64,000 nt of DNA, taken from the NCBI RefSeq assembly GCF_038235435.1, contig NZ_CP151275.1, forward strand, positions 3,410,001-3,474,000, read 5' to 3'. The notes beneath the pieces are model-generated. The model saw only the letters and a list, made by a program, of their open reading frames with translations, was not told the DNA's origin and ran no database searches. This DNA comes from Niveibacterium sp. SC-1. Its GTDB lineage: Bacteria > Pseudomonadota > Gammaproteobacteria > Burkholderiales > Rhodocyclaceae. This document shows, in pieces, positions 21,969 to 31,500 of the stretch. The stretch's first letter is position 1. Each line of letters starts with the position of its first letter. A program made the translations under genes and the position numbers.

Positions 21969-22943
21969 TCAGGCCGAAACAGCTTGGGTGGAAGTGCTAT
22001 TTGCAGCCGCCGGCGCGAGACTCGCGCGCAAGGCCACTTCGATGGGGGTCTGGGGCAAGGCGCCCACGCGGGCCAGCAGGGCGCGGCCGTCGATGCGATG
22101 CGAGCGTTCCCACAGGTAGCGCAGGCGCAGCACTTGCGCCATGGCCGGCGAGAACAGGCCAAGGACGCGCACCGGCCCCCAACCCATCTTCTTGAACGCG
22201 AGCGGTCGGCCCAGCACGCGCTCGCAGGCCTGATGAAACTGGTCGCCGGTGAGGGCGTGGCCGGCAAAGCCGAAGCTGTTGTAGCCCTTGAAGTCCGCCG
22301 CCTGTTCGGCGAGTGCCACGAAAGCGCGCGCGAGGTCCGGCAGGTAGGCCCAGCTGTGAACCTTGTCGGGGCTGCCCGGATAGACAAGCGTGCCGCCGGC
22401 GAGCTTGCCCTTCATGACGAGGTCGATCCAGGTCCCGGAACGATCGCCGCCGAAGTAGTCCCCTGCGCGCAGGACCACGCTACGCACACTCTGCGCGGCC
22501 GCCGCACGCATGCCTTCTTCCAGCATCACGCGGACCTTGCCGTTGGGCGTGTCAGCCTGCCAGGGCGTGGATTCATCGACCCGCTCCGGCAACTGGCTGC
22601 CGTAGTTGTACACATTGCCGGGCAGCATCAGCAGCGCACCGCTCACGCGGGCCGCGGCCTCGACGGCGCGGGCGATCGGCGGCACCAGCGTCGCCCAGCG
22701 GCCGTAGTCGGGGTTGAGCGCATTCACGATCACCGACGCGCCTTGCGCGGCGGTGATCAGGGCTGCGGCGTCCGTCGCATCGCAGGCGACGGACTGCACG
22801 CCGCTCGGCGGCACATAGCTGCGACCGGGGCGGTGCTGGGCGAGCACTTCCCAGCCGGCCTGCGCAAAAGCGGCGGTGGCCACCGCGCCAAAGCGGCCAT
22901 TGGCGCCGAGAATCAGAACGCGACGGACAGACGTGGATTTCAT
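21969..22943 (-). CDS. NAD(P)-dependent epimerase/dehydratase family protein
   Basis: A 324-aa extended/atypical short-chain dehydrogenase. The Rossmann nucleotide-binding motif LILGANGRFGAVATAAF lies at about residues 10-26. Further features are PPIARAVEAAARVSGAL and a YNYGSQLPERVDES region near 130 in the position of the family's active-site tyrosine. Substrate is unknown; sequences of this type are often annotated as NAD-dependent epimerases acting on sugar nucleotides or as NmrA-like. The ATG at 22941-22943 follows an in-frame extension with no similarity to the family. It is divergent from a LysR gene with an 88-bp shared promoter region. Confidence 0.8.
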   Translation of the reverse strand: MKSTSVRRVLILGANGRFGAVATAAFAQAGWEVLAQHRPGRSYVPPSGVQSVACDATDAAALITAAQGASVIVNALNPDYGRWATLVPPIARAVEAAARVSGALLMLPGNVYNYGSQLPERVDESTPWQADTPNGKVRVMLEEGMRAAAAQSVRSVVLRAGDYFGGDRSGTWIDLVMKGKLAGGTLVYPGSPDKVHSWAYLPDLARAFVALAEQAADFKGYNSFGFAGHALTGDQFHQACERVLGRPLAFKKMGWGPVRVLGLFSPAMAQVLRLRYLWERSHRIDGRALLARVGALPQTPIEVALRASLAPAAANSTSTQAVSA

Positions 22944-22973
22944 GATGCGGCTCCTTGTGTTGGTGTGGACGCA

Positions 22974-22990
22974 TTGTCGAAACCCGGCAA
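22974..22990. promoter_or_regulatory. Candidate LysR operator (TTG-N11-CAA)
   Basis: TTG-N11-CAA palindromic box in the 88-bp region between the epimerase and LysR genes, the T-N11-A form bound by LysR-type regulators. Its central position fits control of both genes. No binding evidence is available from sequence alone. Confidence 0.4.
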
Positions 22991-23031
22991 GAATCCAGCA
23001 ATGCATGACTCGCCATACGAGAATTTCACCC

Positions 23032-23982
23032 ATGAATAGCTCTGCCGCGAATTCCCAGACGTCCCCTGCCCTGCCCGTCGATCTGCGCAGCCTCGACTGG
23101 AATCTCGTGCGCAGCTTCCTGGCGGTTGCCGAGACCGGCTCGCTGACCGCGGCAGCGGAACAACTGGCGAGCAGCCAGCCCACCCTTTCGCGCCAGATCA
23201 CCAGCTTCGAGGCCGCGGCCGGCGCTGCGCTGTTCGAGCGCACCGCGCGAGGCCTGCGGCTCACCGGTGCGGGCGAGGCGCTGCTGGAGCCCGCGCGGCA
23301 GATACAGGCCGCCTTCAACACCCTGACGCTGGCGGCCGCCAGGCGCGACGAGCAGACCCGGGGCAGCGTGCGGATCACCGCCAGCGAGATGATGTCCGCC
23401 TACGTGCTGCCGGAAATCCTGGCGGGACTGCGCGCACTGCATCCGCAGATCCAGATCGATCTGGTGGCCTCCAACCGGGTCGACAACCTGCTCGAACGCG
23501 ATGCCGACATTGCACTGCGCATGGTCGAACCTGACCAGAGCGCGCTGATCGCCCGGCGCATCGGCGCCTTCCCGCTCGCCTTCTATGCGCATCGCGAATA
23601 CCTCGCCCGCCGCGGGCGGCCGTCCCTGCATGGTCCAGCCGACCACGACTGGATCGGCTACGACCGCTCGCCGGTGCTGATCCAGGGCTTCCGCGGCGCG
23701 GGCTTTGATATCAGCCGCGAGTTCTTCGCCTTTCGCAGCGACAGCCACATCGTCGGCTGGAATGCGGTGTTGAGCGGCCTGGGTATCGGCATCGCGATGC
23801 GCTACGTGGGTGATCTCTCGCCGGACGTCGAACGCGTGCTGCCCGAGCTGCCCCTGCCGGAACTGCCGATCTGGCTCACCGCCCACCGCGAGCTGCGCGA
23901 TACGCCGCGCATCCGCATCGTCTTCGATTTCCTCGCCGAGGCGCTGAGCGCGCGCATCGGCCCCGCACCGCGCATAGCCTGA
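23032..23982 (+). CDS. LysR family transcriptional regulator
   Basis: A 316-aa LTTR. The N-terminal winged helix-turn-helix spans about residues 20-78 (LVRSFLAVAETGSLTAAAEQ, SSQPTLSRQITSFEAAAGAA). The C-terminal substrate-binding domain has RIGAFPLAFYAHREYLARRG near 180. Starting at ATG 23032 removes a non-homologous upstream frame and leaves a normal LTTR length. It is divergent from the epimerase gene, which is its most likely target. Confidence 0.9.
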   Translation: MNSSAANSQTSPALPVDLRSLDWNLVRSFLAVAETGSLTAAAEQLASSQPTLSRQITSFEAAAGAALFERTARGLRLTGAGEALLEPARQIQAAFNTLTLAAARRDEQTRGSVRITASEMMSAYVLPEILAGLRALHPQIQIDLVASNRVDNLLERDADIALRMVEPDQSALIARRIGAFPLAFYAHREYLARRGRPSLHGPADHDWIGYDRSPVLIQGFRGAGFDISREFFAFRSDSHIVGWNAVLSGLGIGIAMRYVGDLSPDVERVLPELPLPELPIWLTAHRELRDTPRIRIVFDFLAEALSARIGPAPRIA

Positions 23983-24063
23983 GCCTGCGCGGCGGGCTTG
24001 CGTGGGTCATAATCGCGGCACAAGAAACGCGTTACCCCACAAGACTTCCCCCACACCCGCGCA

Positions 24064-24936
24064 ATGCCCGACAAACGCCATGAGAAGGCCGACGCGTTCA
24101 CGCGCCGGATGAACAAGGTGCTCGACCATATCGACGCGCACCTGGCGGGCGACCTGCGCCTGGAGCAACTCGCCGCGCTGGCCGCCTTCTCGCCCTTCCA
24201 CTTCCATCGCGTCTTCCGCGCCTGGACCGGAGAAACCCTGCAGGACTTCGTGCGCCGTCGTCGCCTGGAGGCCGCGGGCGGACAACTGCGTTTCAATCCG
24301 GACGAAACGGTCACCGAGGTAGCCCACGCCTGCGGCTTTGCCTCGGGCGAATCGCTTGCGCGCGCCTTCCATCAACACTTCGGGATGACCCCGACGGCCT
24401 GGCGCCACGGCGGCTATCGCGAGTGGGAAGCGCGCCAGCGCCCCGGCTATGAGCGCCCGGAAGCCACCTACCCGGGCGAGATCAGCGTGCGCACGCTGCC
24501 GGAGCTGCAGGTCGTTTATCTGCGGCATCGCGGTGAATACCGCGCAACGGTTCCCGCGGCGTGGGACGCCTACGAGAGCTGGGCAGCCGAGATCGGACTG
24601 GGCCGCGCGGAAAAGCTCGGCATGGGCATCGACGACCCGACCATCGTGCCGGCCTCCAGTTGCCGCTACGACACCTGCGCCATCCCACCCGAAGGCTGGA
24701 CACCGCCCGGACGGATTTCCGCCAAGCGCGTCGCGGGGGGCGCCTACGCCTGCCTGCACTACCGCGGACCGCGCAGCCGCATGAATGTCGCGTGGCGGAC
24801 GCTGCTTGTAGACTGGCTCCCCGCCAGCGGCTTCGCCCTGGCGGAAACCCCTTTCGTGGAAGCCTATGCCGGCGGCGCAAACGCTGGCGGCGCCGAAGAC
24901 ATCGAGGTCGAGCTGCGCATGCCGCTCGCCGGCTGA
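24064..24936 (+). CDS. AraC family regulator with GyrI-like effector domain (copy 1)
   Basis: A 290-aa regulator. The N-terminal AraC-type double helix-turn-helix spans about residues 12-112 (LRLEQLAALAAFSPFHFHRV, VTEVAHACGFASGESLARAF). It is followed by a GyrI-like small-molecule-binding domain from about 135 (SVRTLPELQVVYLRHRGEY). This order, DNA-binding domain first, is as in Rob/SoxS-related MarA-Rob types with an effector domain behind. Homologues control efflux or stress genes; the ligand is unknown. It is followed after 5 bp by a close paralogue in the same operon. Confidence 0.88.
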   Translation: MPDKRHEKADAFTRRMNKVLDHIDAHLAGDLRLEQLAALAAFSPFHFHRVFRAWTGETLQDFVRRRRLEAAGGQLRFNPDETVTEVAHACGFASGESLARAFHQHFGMTPTAWRHGGYREWEARQRPGYERPEATYPGEISVRTLPELQVVYLRHRGEYRATVPAAWDAYESWAAEIGLGRAEKLGMGIDDPTIVPASSCRYDTCAIPPEGWTPPGRISAKRVAGGAYACLHYRGPRSRMNVAWRTLLVDWLPASGFALAETPFVEAYAGGANAGGAEDIEVELRMPLAG

Positions 24937-24941
24937 ACACC

Positions 24942-25826
24942 ATGACACGCATCCCCGACAAACGCGGCGACAAGGCCGCCGCCTTCGCCCAGCGCATGAA
25001 CAAGGTGCTGGACTACATCGACCAGAACCTCGCCGACGAACTGAGCCTGGAGCAACTGGCCGGCGTCGCCGCGTTCTCGCCCTTTCATTTCCACCGCCTC
25101 TTCCGTGCCTGGACCGGCGAGACCCTGCACGACTTTGTGCGCCGTTGCCGCCTCGAGAAAGCCGGCGGCCAGCTGGAGCACAACTCGGCGATCTCGATCG
25201 CTGCGGTCGCGGAGCAATGCGGTTTCAACTCCAGCGAAGCCTTCTCGCGCGCTTTCGCCCAGCACTTCGGCATGCCGCCCAGCACCTGGCGCAAGGGCGG
25301 CCACAAACGCTGGCAGTCCGAAGCCCGTCCGCAAGACGGCCCGATCGAGAGCACCCTGCCGGTCACCCTGCGCGAACTCCCGTCGCAGACCGTCGCCTAC
25401 GTCCGCGTCTTCGGCGACTATGGCGTGAGCGCCTGCGAAGCCTGGGCACAGCTGCTGCCCTGGATCGCCGAACACGGCCTGCAGGCGCAGCCGCGCATGG
25501 GCATGGCGCTGGACGATCCGCAGATCGCGCCCGCCTCGCACTGTCGTTATGACGCCTGCGTGGTCTTGCCCGCCGGCTGGAACGGCGCACCGCGCATGTC
25601 GCGCAAGCTGGTGAGCGGCGGCTGGTACGCCTGCAGCGAGTTCGCCGGCCCGCGCGACGACATCGGCGCGCAATGGACCCGCATGATGCGCGAATGGTTG
25701 CCCACGACCGGGCATGCGCTGGGCGAGCCGCAGTTCTTCGAGGCCTACACGCCGGAACAGGACCCCTGCGCGCCGCAGGGCACGCACGCCACGCTCTGCA
25801 TGCCGGTGGTGCTCAACCGCTTCTGA
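24942..25826 (+). CDS. AraC family regulator with GyrI-like effector domain (copy 2)
   Basis: A 294-aa paralogue of the preceding gene. It has the same layout: AraC helix-turn-helix pair (LSLEQLAGVAAFSPFHFHRL; VAEQCGFNSSEAFSRAFAQH), then a GyrI-like domain (TLRELPSQTVAYVRVFGDYG). The first 110 residues are nearly interchangeable with copy 1, while the effector domains are more diverged, suggesting duplication followed by ligand specialisation. ATG 24942 follows the stop of copy 1 by 5 bp. A strong terminator follows. Confidence 0.88.
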   Translation: MTRIPDKRGDKAAAFAQRMNKVLDYIDQNLADELSLEQLAGVAAFSPFHFHRLFRAWTGETLHDFVRRCRLEKAGGQLEHNSAISIAAVAEQCGFNSSEAFSRAFAQHFGMPPSTWRKGGHKRWQSEARPQDGPIESTLPVTLRELPSQTVAYVRVFGDYGVSACEAWAQLLPWIAEHGLQAQPRMGMALDDPQIAPASHCRYDACVVLPAGWNGAPRMSRKLVSGGWYACSEFAGPRDDIGAQWTRMMREWLPTTGHALGEPQFFEAYTPEQDPCAPQGTHATLCMPVVLNRF

Positions 25827-25856
25827 GCCACTACAGGCACGCTGGCAAGACAAAGA

Positions 25857-25885
25857 AAAAGCCCCGGTCGATGACCGGGGCTTTT
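25857..25885. terminator. Bidirectional terminator between the AraC operon and the siderophore receptor
   Basis: AAAGCCCCGGTC / GACCGGGGCTTTT stem with a 3-nt loop, with A-run before and T-run after, between convergent genes. Confidence 0.88.
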
Positions 25886-25925
25886 GTCCTTTGAGGCGGG
25901 CCGGATCACGCCCGCCTGACCACGC

Positions 25926-28121
25926 TCACCACATGTACTTGGCAGTTGCCATCACCGTGCGGGCGTAGCCGTAGTAGCACCAGGAAGCGCTGGTGCAGTT
26001 CGACACGTAGCGCTTGTCGAAGAGGTTATTGACGTTGAGCTGCAGGCGCACGCTGGAGACGTCGTAGTGCGCCAGCATGTCGTACAGCGTGTAGCCCGGC
26101 GTGCGGAAGTCGTTCGCTACGTCGCCGTAGCTGGCGCCCACGTAGCGGACACCGCCACCCACGCCCAGGCCGCGCAGCGTGCCGTCGGCCAGCGTGTAAT
26201 CCATCCAGGCGGAGGCCTGGTGCTTGGGCACGTTGACGATCTGGTTGCCGACGGTGCTCGGATCCGAACTCTCCTTCACCTCGGAATCGGTGTAGGTGTA
26301 GGAAGCCATCGCCGAGAGGCTGCGGCTCAGTTCGAACTTGCCGTCGAGCTCCAGGCCGCGCACACCGACCTTGCCCTGCTGCACCGAGTAGAAGAGGTGG
26401 TCGGGATCAACCGTCAGCACGTTCTTCTGCGTGATGTCGTAGAAGGCCAGGGTGATCAGGCTGCGGGAACCCTTGGGCTGGTACTTCACGCCGGCTTCGA
26501 GCTGGCTGCCGGTGGTCGACTTGAAGGTCTGGCCGTTGAAGTCGGTGCCCGGCGTAGGCTGGAAGGACTGCGAGTACGCGATGTAGGGCGCGAAGCCGTT
26601 GTCGAAGACATAGTTCAGGCCCGCGCGGCCGGAGAACTTGCTCTCGTCGTTGGTGGTGGTGTTGCTCGGGTAGAGCAGGTCTTCGCTGTCGGTCTTGACC
26701 CAGTCCTGACGGCCGCTGAGCGTCAGCAGCCAACGCTCGTAGCCGATCTGGTCCTGCAGGTAGAAGCCGGTCTGGCTCTGCTTCTGGATCACATGCGAGC
26801 TGTCGGCCGGCGTGGTGATCGGCGCGCCATACACCGGGTTGAAGATGTCCAGCGTGGGCGCGGAACCGAAGCCCGAGGCGAGATCGTTCTTGCCGCGGCG
26901 GTAGTCCAGCCCGGCCAGGACGGTGTGGGCGAAGTCGCCGGTAGCGAAGTCGGCCTGCGCCTGGTTGTCGACCGTGAACATGTGCGACGTTTCATGCGGC
27001 GTCCACGAGTAGCGATTGATGGTGCGGTAGTCGAGCGGATTGCCGTCCGGCCCCAGCACGAAGCCGTTGGCGCCCACCAGCTTGTGGTCCACGCTGGCTT
27101 CCGTGAAGCGCAGGTTCTGGCGCACTTGCCAGGTCTTGTTGAAGCGGTGCTCGAACAGGTAGCCGATGGACGACATGTCCTTCTCGTACTTGTCGAAGTC
27201 GGGCTCGCCGGTGAAGACGTCGCGCGGGATCTCGCCGTTCGGGTTGAAGTACAGCGTGCCCTGCGAGGGCAGGAAACCACCGGCCAGCGCGGTGTTGGCC
27301 TTCTGGTAGCTCGTCAGCAGCGTGAAGCTGGTGTCCGCATTGGGGCGCCAGGTCAGCGCCGGCGCGATGTAGTAGCGGTCGTCGTCGCCGTGGGTCGTCT
27401 GCGCGTCGCCCTTGCGTACGAGGCCGGTCAAGCGATAGAGCAGCGTGCCGTCCTCGTTGAGCTTGCCGCCCACATCCAGGGTCAGTTCCTTGGTGTCGAA
27501 GTTGCCCAGCGTGAGGCCGACTTCATTGACCATGTCAGAAGTCGGACGCTTGCTCACCAGGTTCACCATGCCGCCCGGGGGCATCTGGCCGTAGAGCACG
27601 GAGGACGGGCCCTTGAGCACGTCGATGCGCTCCATGCCATAGGTCTCCATGCGTGCGACGCCCGTCCAGGTGCCGTTCGGCGTGGACATGCCGTCGAGGA
27701 AGCGGGCCGGGGCGAAACCACGCACCAGCACCCAGTCGCTGCGCGGATCGGAGCCGAAGTTGCCGCCCAGGATGCCCGGCGAATAGCGCACGGCTTCGTC
27801 GATCGAGGTCGCGCCCTGCGCGGCGATCTGGTCCTGGGTGATGACGGTCACTGCCTGCGGCGTTTCGAGCAGCGAGGTGTTGGTCTTGGTCCAGGCGCTG
27901 CTCTGCTTCGCCACGATGCCACTCACTGCGCCGTCGCCAGTCTCGCGGTCGGCGCGCACTTCCACGGTGGAAAGCACCTTGGCGCTGCCCGCGTCGACCT
28001 CGGCGGCCCAGGCCGCACTGGCGGGCAGGATCGCGCACAGGGCGAGCGAAACGTGGTGCGCCATGGCGCGTGCGCGGAAGGACGGTGCGCGGAATGCGCG
28101 GGATTGTTCTTGTGACGTCAT
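25926..28121 (-). CDS. TonB-dependent siderophore receptor
   Basis: A 731-aa outer-membrane receptor of the FhuA/FpvA type. A signal peptide of about 40 residues (LALCAILPASAAWAA) precedes the plug domain (TPQAVTVITQDQIAAQGATSIDEAVRYSPGI, in two stretches near residues 85-115; the GPSSVLYGQMPPGGMVNLVSKRP loop near 185). The 22-strand beta-barrel ends with a terminal aromatic residue (AKYMW). The Cys pair near the C-terminus (NCTSASWCYYG) is a family trait. It imports ferric siderophore with TonB-ExbBD energy. The start is ATG at 28119-28121. A Fur-box-like sequence lies about 100 bp upstream. No siderophore synthesis genes are nearby, so it may take up xenosiderophores. Confidence 0.93.
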   Translation of the reverse strand: MTSQEQSRAFRAPSFRARAMAHHVSLALCAILPASAAWAAEVDAGSAKVLSTVEVRADRETGDGAVSGIVAKQSSAWTKTNTSLLETPQAVTVITQDQIAAQGATSIDEAVRYSPGILGGNFGSDPRSDWVLVRGFAPARFLDGMSTPNGTWTGVARMETYGMERIDVLKGPSSVLYGQMPPGGMVNLVSKRPTSDMVNEVGLTLGNFDTKELTLDVGGKLNEDGTLLYRLTGLVRKGDAQTTHGDDDRYYIAPALTWRPNADTSFTLLTSYQKANTALAGGFLPSQGTLYFNPNGEIPRDVFTGEPDFDKYEKDMSSIGYLFEHRFNKTWQVRQNLRFTEASVDHKLVGANGFVLGPDGNPLDYRTINRYSWTPHETSHMFTVDNQAQADFATGDFAHTVLAGLDYRRGKNDLASGFGSAPTLDIFNPVYGAPITTPADSSHVIQKQSQTGFYLQDQIGYERWLLTLSGRQDWVKTDSEDLLYPSNTTTNDESKFSGRAGLNYVFDNGFAPYIAYSQSFQPTPGTDFNGQTFKSTTGSQLEAGVKYQPKGSRSLITLAFYDITQKNVLTVDPDHLFYSVQQGKVGVRGLELDGKFELSRSLSAMASYTYTDSEVKESSDPSTVGNQIVNVPKHQASAWMDYTLADGTLRGLGVGGGVRYVGASYGDVANDFRTPGYTLYDMLAHYDVSSVRLQLNVNNLFDKRYVSNCTSASWCYYGYARTVMATAKYMW

Positions 28122-28220
28122 ATGCAGCTCTGAAATCCAGTAAGCGGGATCGGCCGCCACCCCATGGCAGCGGACGGACGCGACGGCGCGCGCTGTGCCA
28201 GATTGTAGCAGGATGCCGCG

Positions 28221-28239
28221 AATGCGAATCGTTATTGTC
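28221..28239 (-). promoter_or_regulatory. Candidate Fur box upstream of the siderophore receptor
   Basis: AATGCGAATCGTTATTGTC matches roughly half of the 19-bp Fur consensus and closely resembles betaproteobacterial sites of the form GCGAATCGTTAT. Located 100 bp upstream of the receptor start, fitting iron-repressed expression. Confidence 0.55.
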
Positions 28240-28291
28240 TTGATGCGCATCAGACTTGCCGACGGGTTGGCGTTTCCGGGATAGCGGCGAT

Positions 28292-28326
28292 CCAAAAGAA
28301 AAGGGCGCCAGCTTTCGCCAGCGCCC
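28292..28326 (-). terminator. Terminator downstream of hrpA
   Basis: On the minus strand, GGGCGCTGGC / GCTGGCGCCC hairpin followed by TTTTCTTTT. It lies 249 bp beyond the hrpA stop. The intervening segment (28327-28574) holds no convincing gene. Confidence 0.7.
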
Positions 28327-28574
28327 ATCAAGAGGATGGATTGCCTGCCAGGCAGCGCCCGGCCCACTTCAAGCAAGACACCGTGCGGCTGGATGAGACC
28401 AGTCCGGAGCCTCGTTACTGCAGGGCCATGCTAAGGCGCTGCAGCAGGACATCGACATGACTTCCCTTGCGCAAAGCCGCCGCGGTTCTTGCCGGCCTTG
28501 CGAATTACCCTGAGAACGCGGGTAAACCCCGATGCCATCGGGATGCGGAACCCTCATCCGTTCCGACCAAGGCT

Positions 28575-31500
28575 TCAGCGCGGCCGGCTGTCCCAGATCT
28601 TCTGCAGGCGCTTCACGCTCACCGGCATCGGGGTCTTGAGTTCCTGCGCGAAAAGCCCGACCCGCAACTCTTCGAGCATCCAGCGGAAGTCCTCCAACGA
28701 CGGATCGTTCACCCCGGCTTTCGCCTTGGCGAGCGCCTCGCGCTCGAAAGGCTGGGCGAGGCTCTTCCACTCCGCCATCAACTGGGCGTCCCGGCTCACG
28801 TTGGCGCGCAGCTTGTCGACGCGAACCGCAGCGGCCTTGAGGTAACGCGGCACCTGCGTCAGGCGTTCCCACAGATGCGCGACGAGGAAGTTCTTCGGCA
28901 TCAGGCGCGCCGCCTGCGCCTGCATGTCCGCCAGCACGTCCGGCCATTGCTTGATGCCGGCGAGCCGCTTGTTGAGCGCCGTGTGCTCGGCGATCAGGCT
29001 GGTCGCGATGCGCATCACCTCCTGCGCCACCAGGGTGATGCGTGGCTTGGCTTCCTGCGCCCGCTGCGCGAATTGCGCCTGCGTGGCCGGCAGCGGCGCC
29101 ATCAGGCAGCAACGCTCCAGTGTCGCCACCACCAGTTGCTGCTTGAGTTCGGCCTCGGTGCCGTAGGGCATGAACTGCAGCGAGAGCTCGCGCAGGCCGG
29201 GCAGCTTTTCCACCGCCTTGACCTGGGCCGCGAGTTCCAGCGCGAAGAGCCGCGCCAAGCCCTTGCGATGCACGCGCGCCGCCTCGTCCTCGGTGTCGCA
29301 GGCGACCAGGCTCACGCTGGCGCCGTCATCCTGCAAGGCAGGGAAGCCGATCACTTGGCGGTTGCCGACCTTCACCTCCAGCAGCTCGGGCAGCTCGCCG
29401 AAACTCCAGGTGGTGAGGCCCTTGAGTTCGGGAGTCGGCGCGGCCGGCGCCGCGTCGACCGGCTCGCTCGCTGCAGTCGCGGGCGCGTTCGTAGTGGTTT
29501 CCGCAGGCTCCGCCTTCGCGGCCCCGGCCTTGCGCAGCGCAGCGACCATCGGACTCGACGGTGCAGCGAGCTGCGCGCCCTTGAAGGCACTCGTCACCTC
29601 ATCACGCCAGCGGGTGCGCAGCTCGGGCAGGTTGCGCGACTGGCCGAGCACGCGGCCGTGCTCGTCGATCACGCGGAAGTTCATGAAGCAGTGCGGGTTG
29701 AGGTTCTCCGGCCGGAAGCTGGCGAGTTCCAGCTTGAGCGAGATGCGCTCCTCGACGAAACGCTGCAGCACGCGCAGCAGCGGCTCGTCAGTGTCGAACT
29801 CGTTCTCGTCGAACAACACCATGAAGTCGCGCGCGCTCTCCGAGATCGGCTGCAGGCGATGGCGATGCTTCTGCGGCACGGTCTTGAGCAGCGCGACGAC
29901 CTTCTCCTCCAGCAAGCCCGGCACCAGCCATTCGCAACGGTTCGCGGGAATCTGGTTGAGCATCGCCAGCGGCACGGTGAGCGTGACGCCGTCTTCCGCG
30001 TCGCCCGGCTGGTGCAGGTAAGTGAGCTTGAGCTTCTGCCCGAGCACGCCGAAAGTCGCCGGGAAACGATCGCTGGTGACGCCGGCCGCTTCGTGGCGCA
30101 TCAGCTGGTCGCGCTCCAGGTGCAGGAGCTTCGCGTTCTCGCGCTCCGCCTTCTTGCGCCAGGCGTCGAAGGCGCGCAGGTCGGTCACGTCGGCCGGTAG
30201 CAGCGAATCGTAGAAGGCGTAGATGAGCGCCTCGTCCACCAGCACGTCGGGCCGGCGCATCTTGTGCTCCAGGCGCTCGATCTCCGCCACCAGCTTGCGG
30301 TTGTGCTGGAGGAAGCCCATCGCGCGCAGCGCGCCCTCCTCCACCTCGGCCTGCACCAAACCTTCGCGGATCAGCAGCTCGCGGCACAACGCGGGATCGA
30401 TGTCGTCATAGGGCACGGCGCGCCGCGGATAGAGCGTGATGCCGTGGAGCACGCCGCGCTCCCAGGCACGCACGGCACCGTAGCGCTTCTCCCAGTGCGG
30501 CTCGTAGCTGCTCTTCTTGAGCAGGTGGGCGCCGACCTCCTCGACCCATTCCGGCTCGATGCGCGCGATGCAGCGCGCAAAGAGCCGCGAGGTGTCGATC
30601 AGCTCCGCGGCCATGATCCACTTGCCCGCCTTCTTGGCGAGGTAGGACCCCGGATGCGGCCAGAACTTGATGCCGCGCGCGCCGAGGTACGAACCTACGG
30701 CCGGTCCGGTCGCGTCCTCGACCCGCACGCCGATGTGGCCAAGGAGACCGGTGAGCAGCGCCTTGTGGATCGCCTCGTAGCCCGCAGGCTTCTCGCTCTC
30801 CTTCCAGTCGTGCTCGGCGCAGAGGCTGTGCAGCTGGCTGTGGATGTCGCGCCACTCGCGCATGCGCAGCCAGGAGAGGAAGTGCTGCTTGCACCACGCC
30901 TTCTGCTTGCTGGACGTCTCGTGCTTCCAGACCTCGTCGAAGGCGCGCCACAGGTTCCAGTACCAGAGGAACTCGGACTTCGGCTCCTCCTTGCCCTCGG
31001 AGGGATGCGAACGGAATTTCGCATGCGCCTGGTCGGCCGCGCCGGTGGACTCCGGCGGACGCTCGCGCGGGTCCTGCACCGAGAGCGCGGCGGCGATCAC
31101 CAACACTTCGCGCAGCGCGCCACGATCGCGGGCGCCCAGGATCATGCGGCCGATCTTCGGGTCCAGCGGCAACTTGGCGAGCTCGCGCCCGATCGGCGTG
31201 AGCTCCTTGGCCTCGTCCATCGCGCCCAGTTCCTGCAGGAGCTGGTAGCCGTCGGTGACCATGCGCGGGCTGGGCGCATCGATGAAGGGGAATTCTTCGA
31301 CCGCGCCGAGCTTGAGCGACTTCATGCGCAGGATCACGCCGGCGAGCGAGGAGCGCAGGATTTCCGGATCGGTGTGTTCGGGCCGGCGGCTGAAATCCTC
31401 TTCGTCATAGAGGCGGAAACAGATGCCGTCCGAGACGCGCCCGCAACGACCGGCGCGCTGCTTGGCGGCCGACTGCGCGATCTTCTCAACCTGCAAGAGC

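Noticed and set aside
26067..28115. 682-aa open frame antisense to the siderophore receptor
   Set aside because: No start signal or domain; the receptor on the minus strand is unambiguous.
28369..29112. 247-aa frame overlapping the 3' end of hrpA on the same strand
   Set aside because: Composition is Ala/Gly/Arg-rich with no domain, and the hrpA DUF3418 region continues through this segment.
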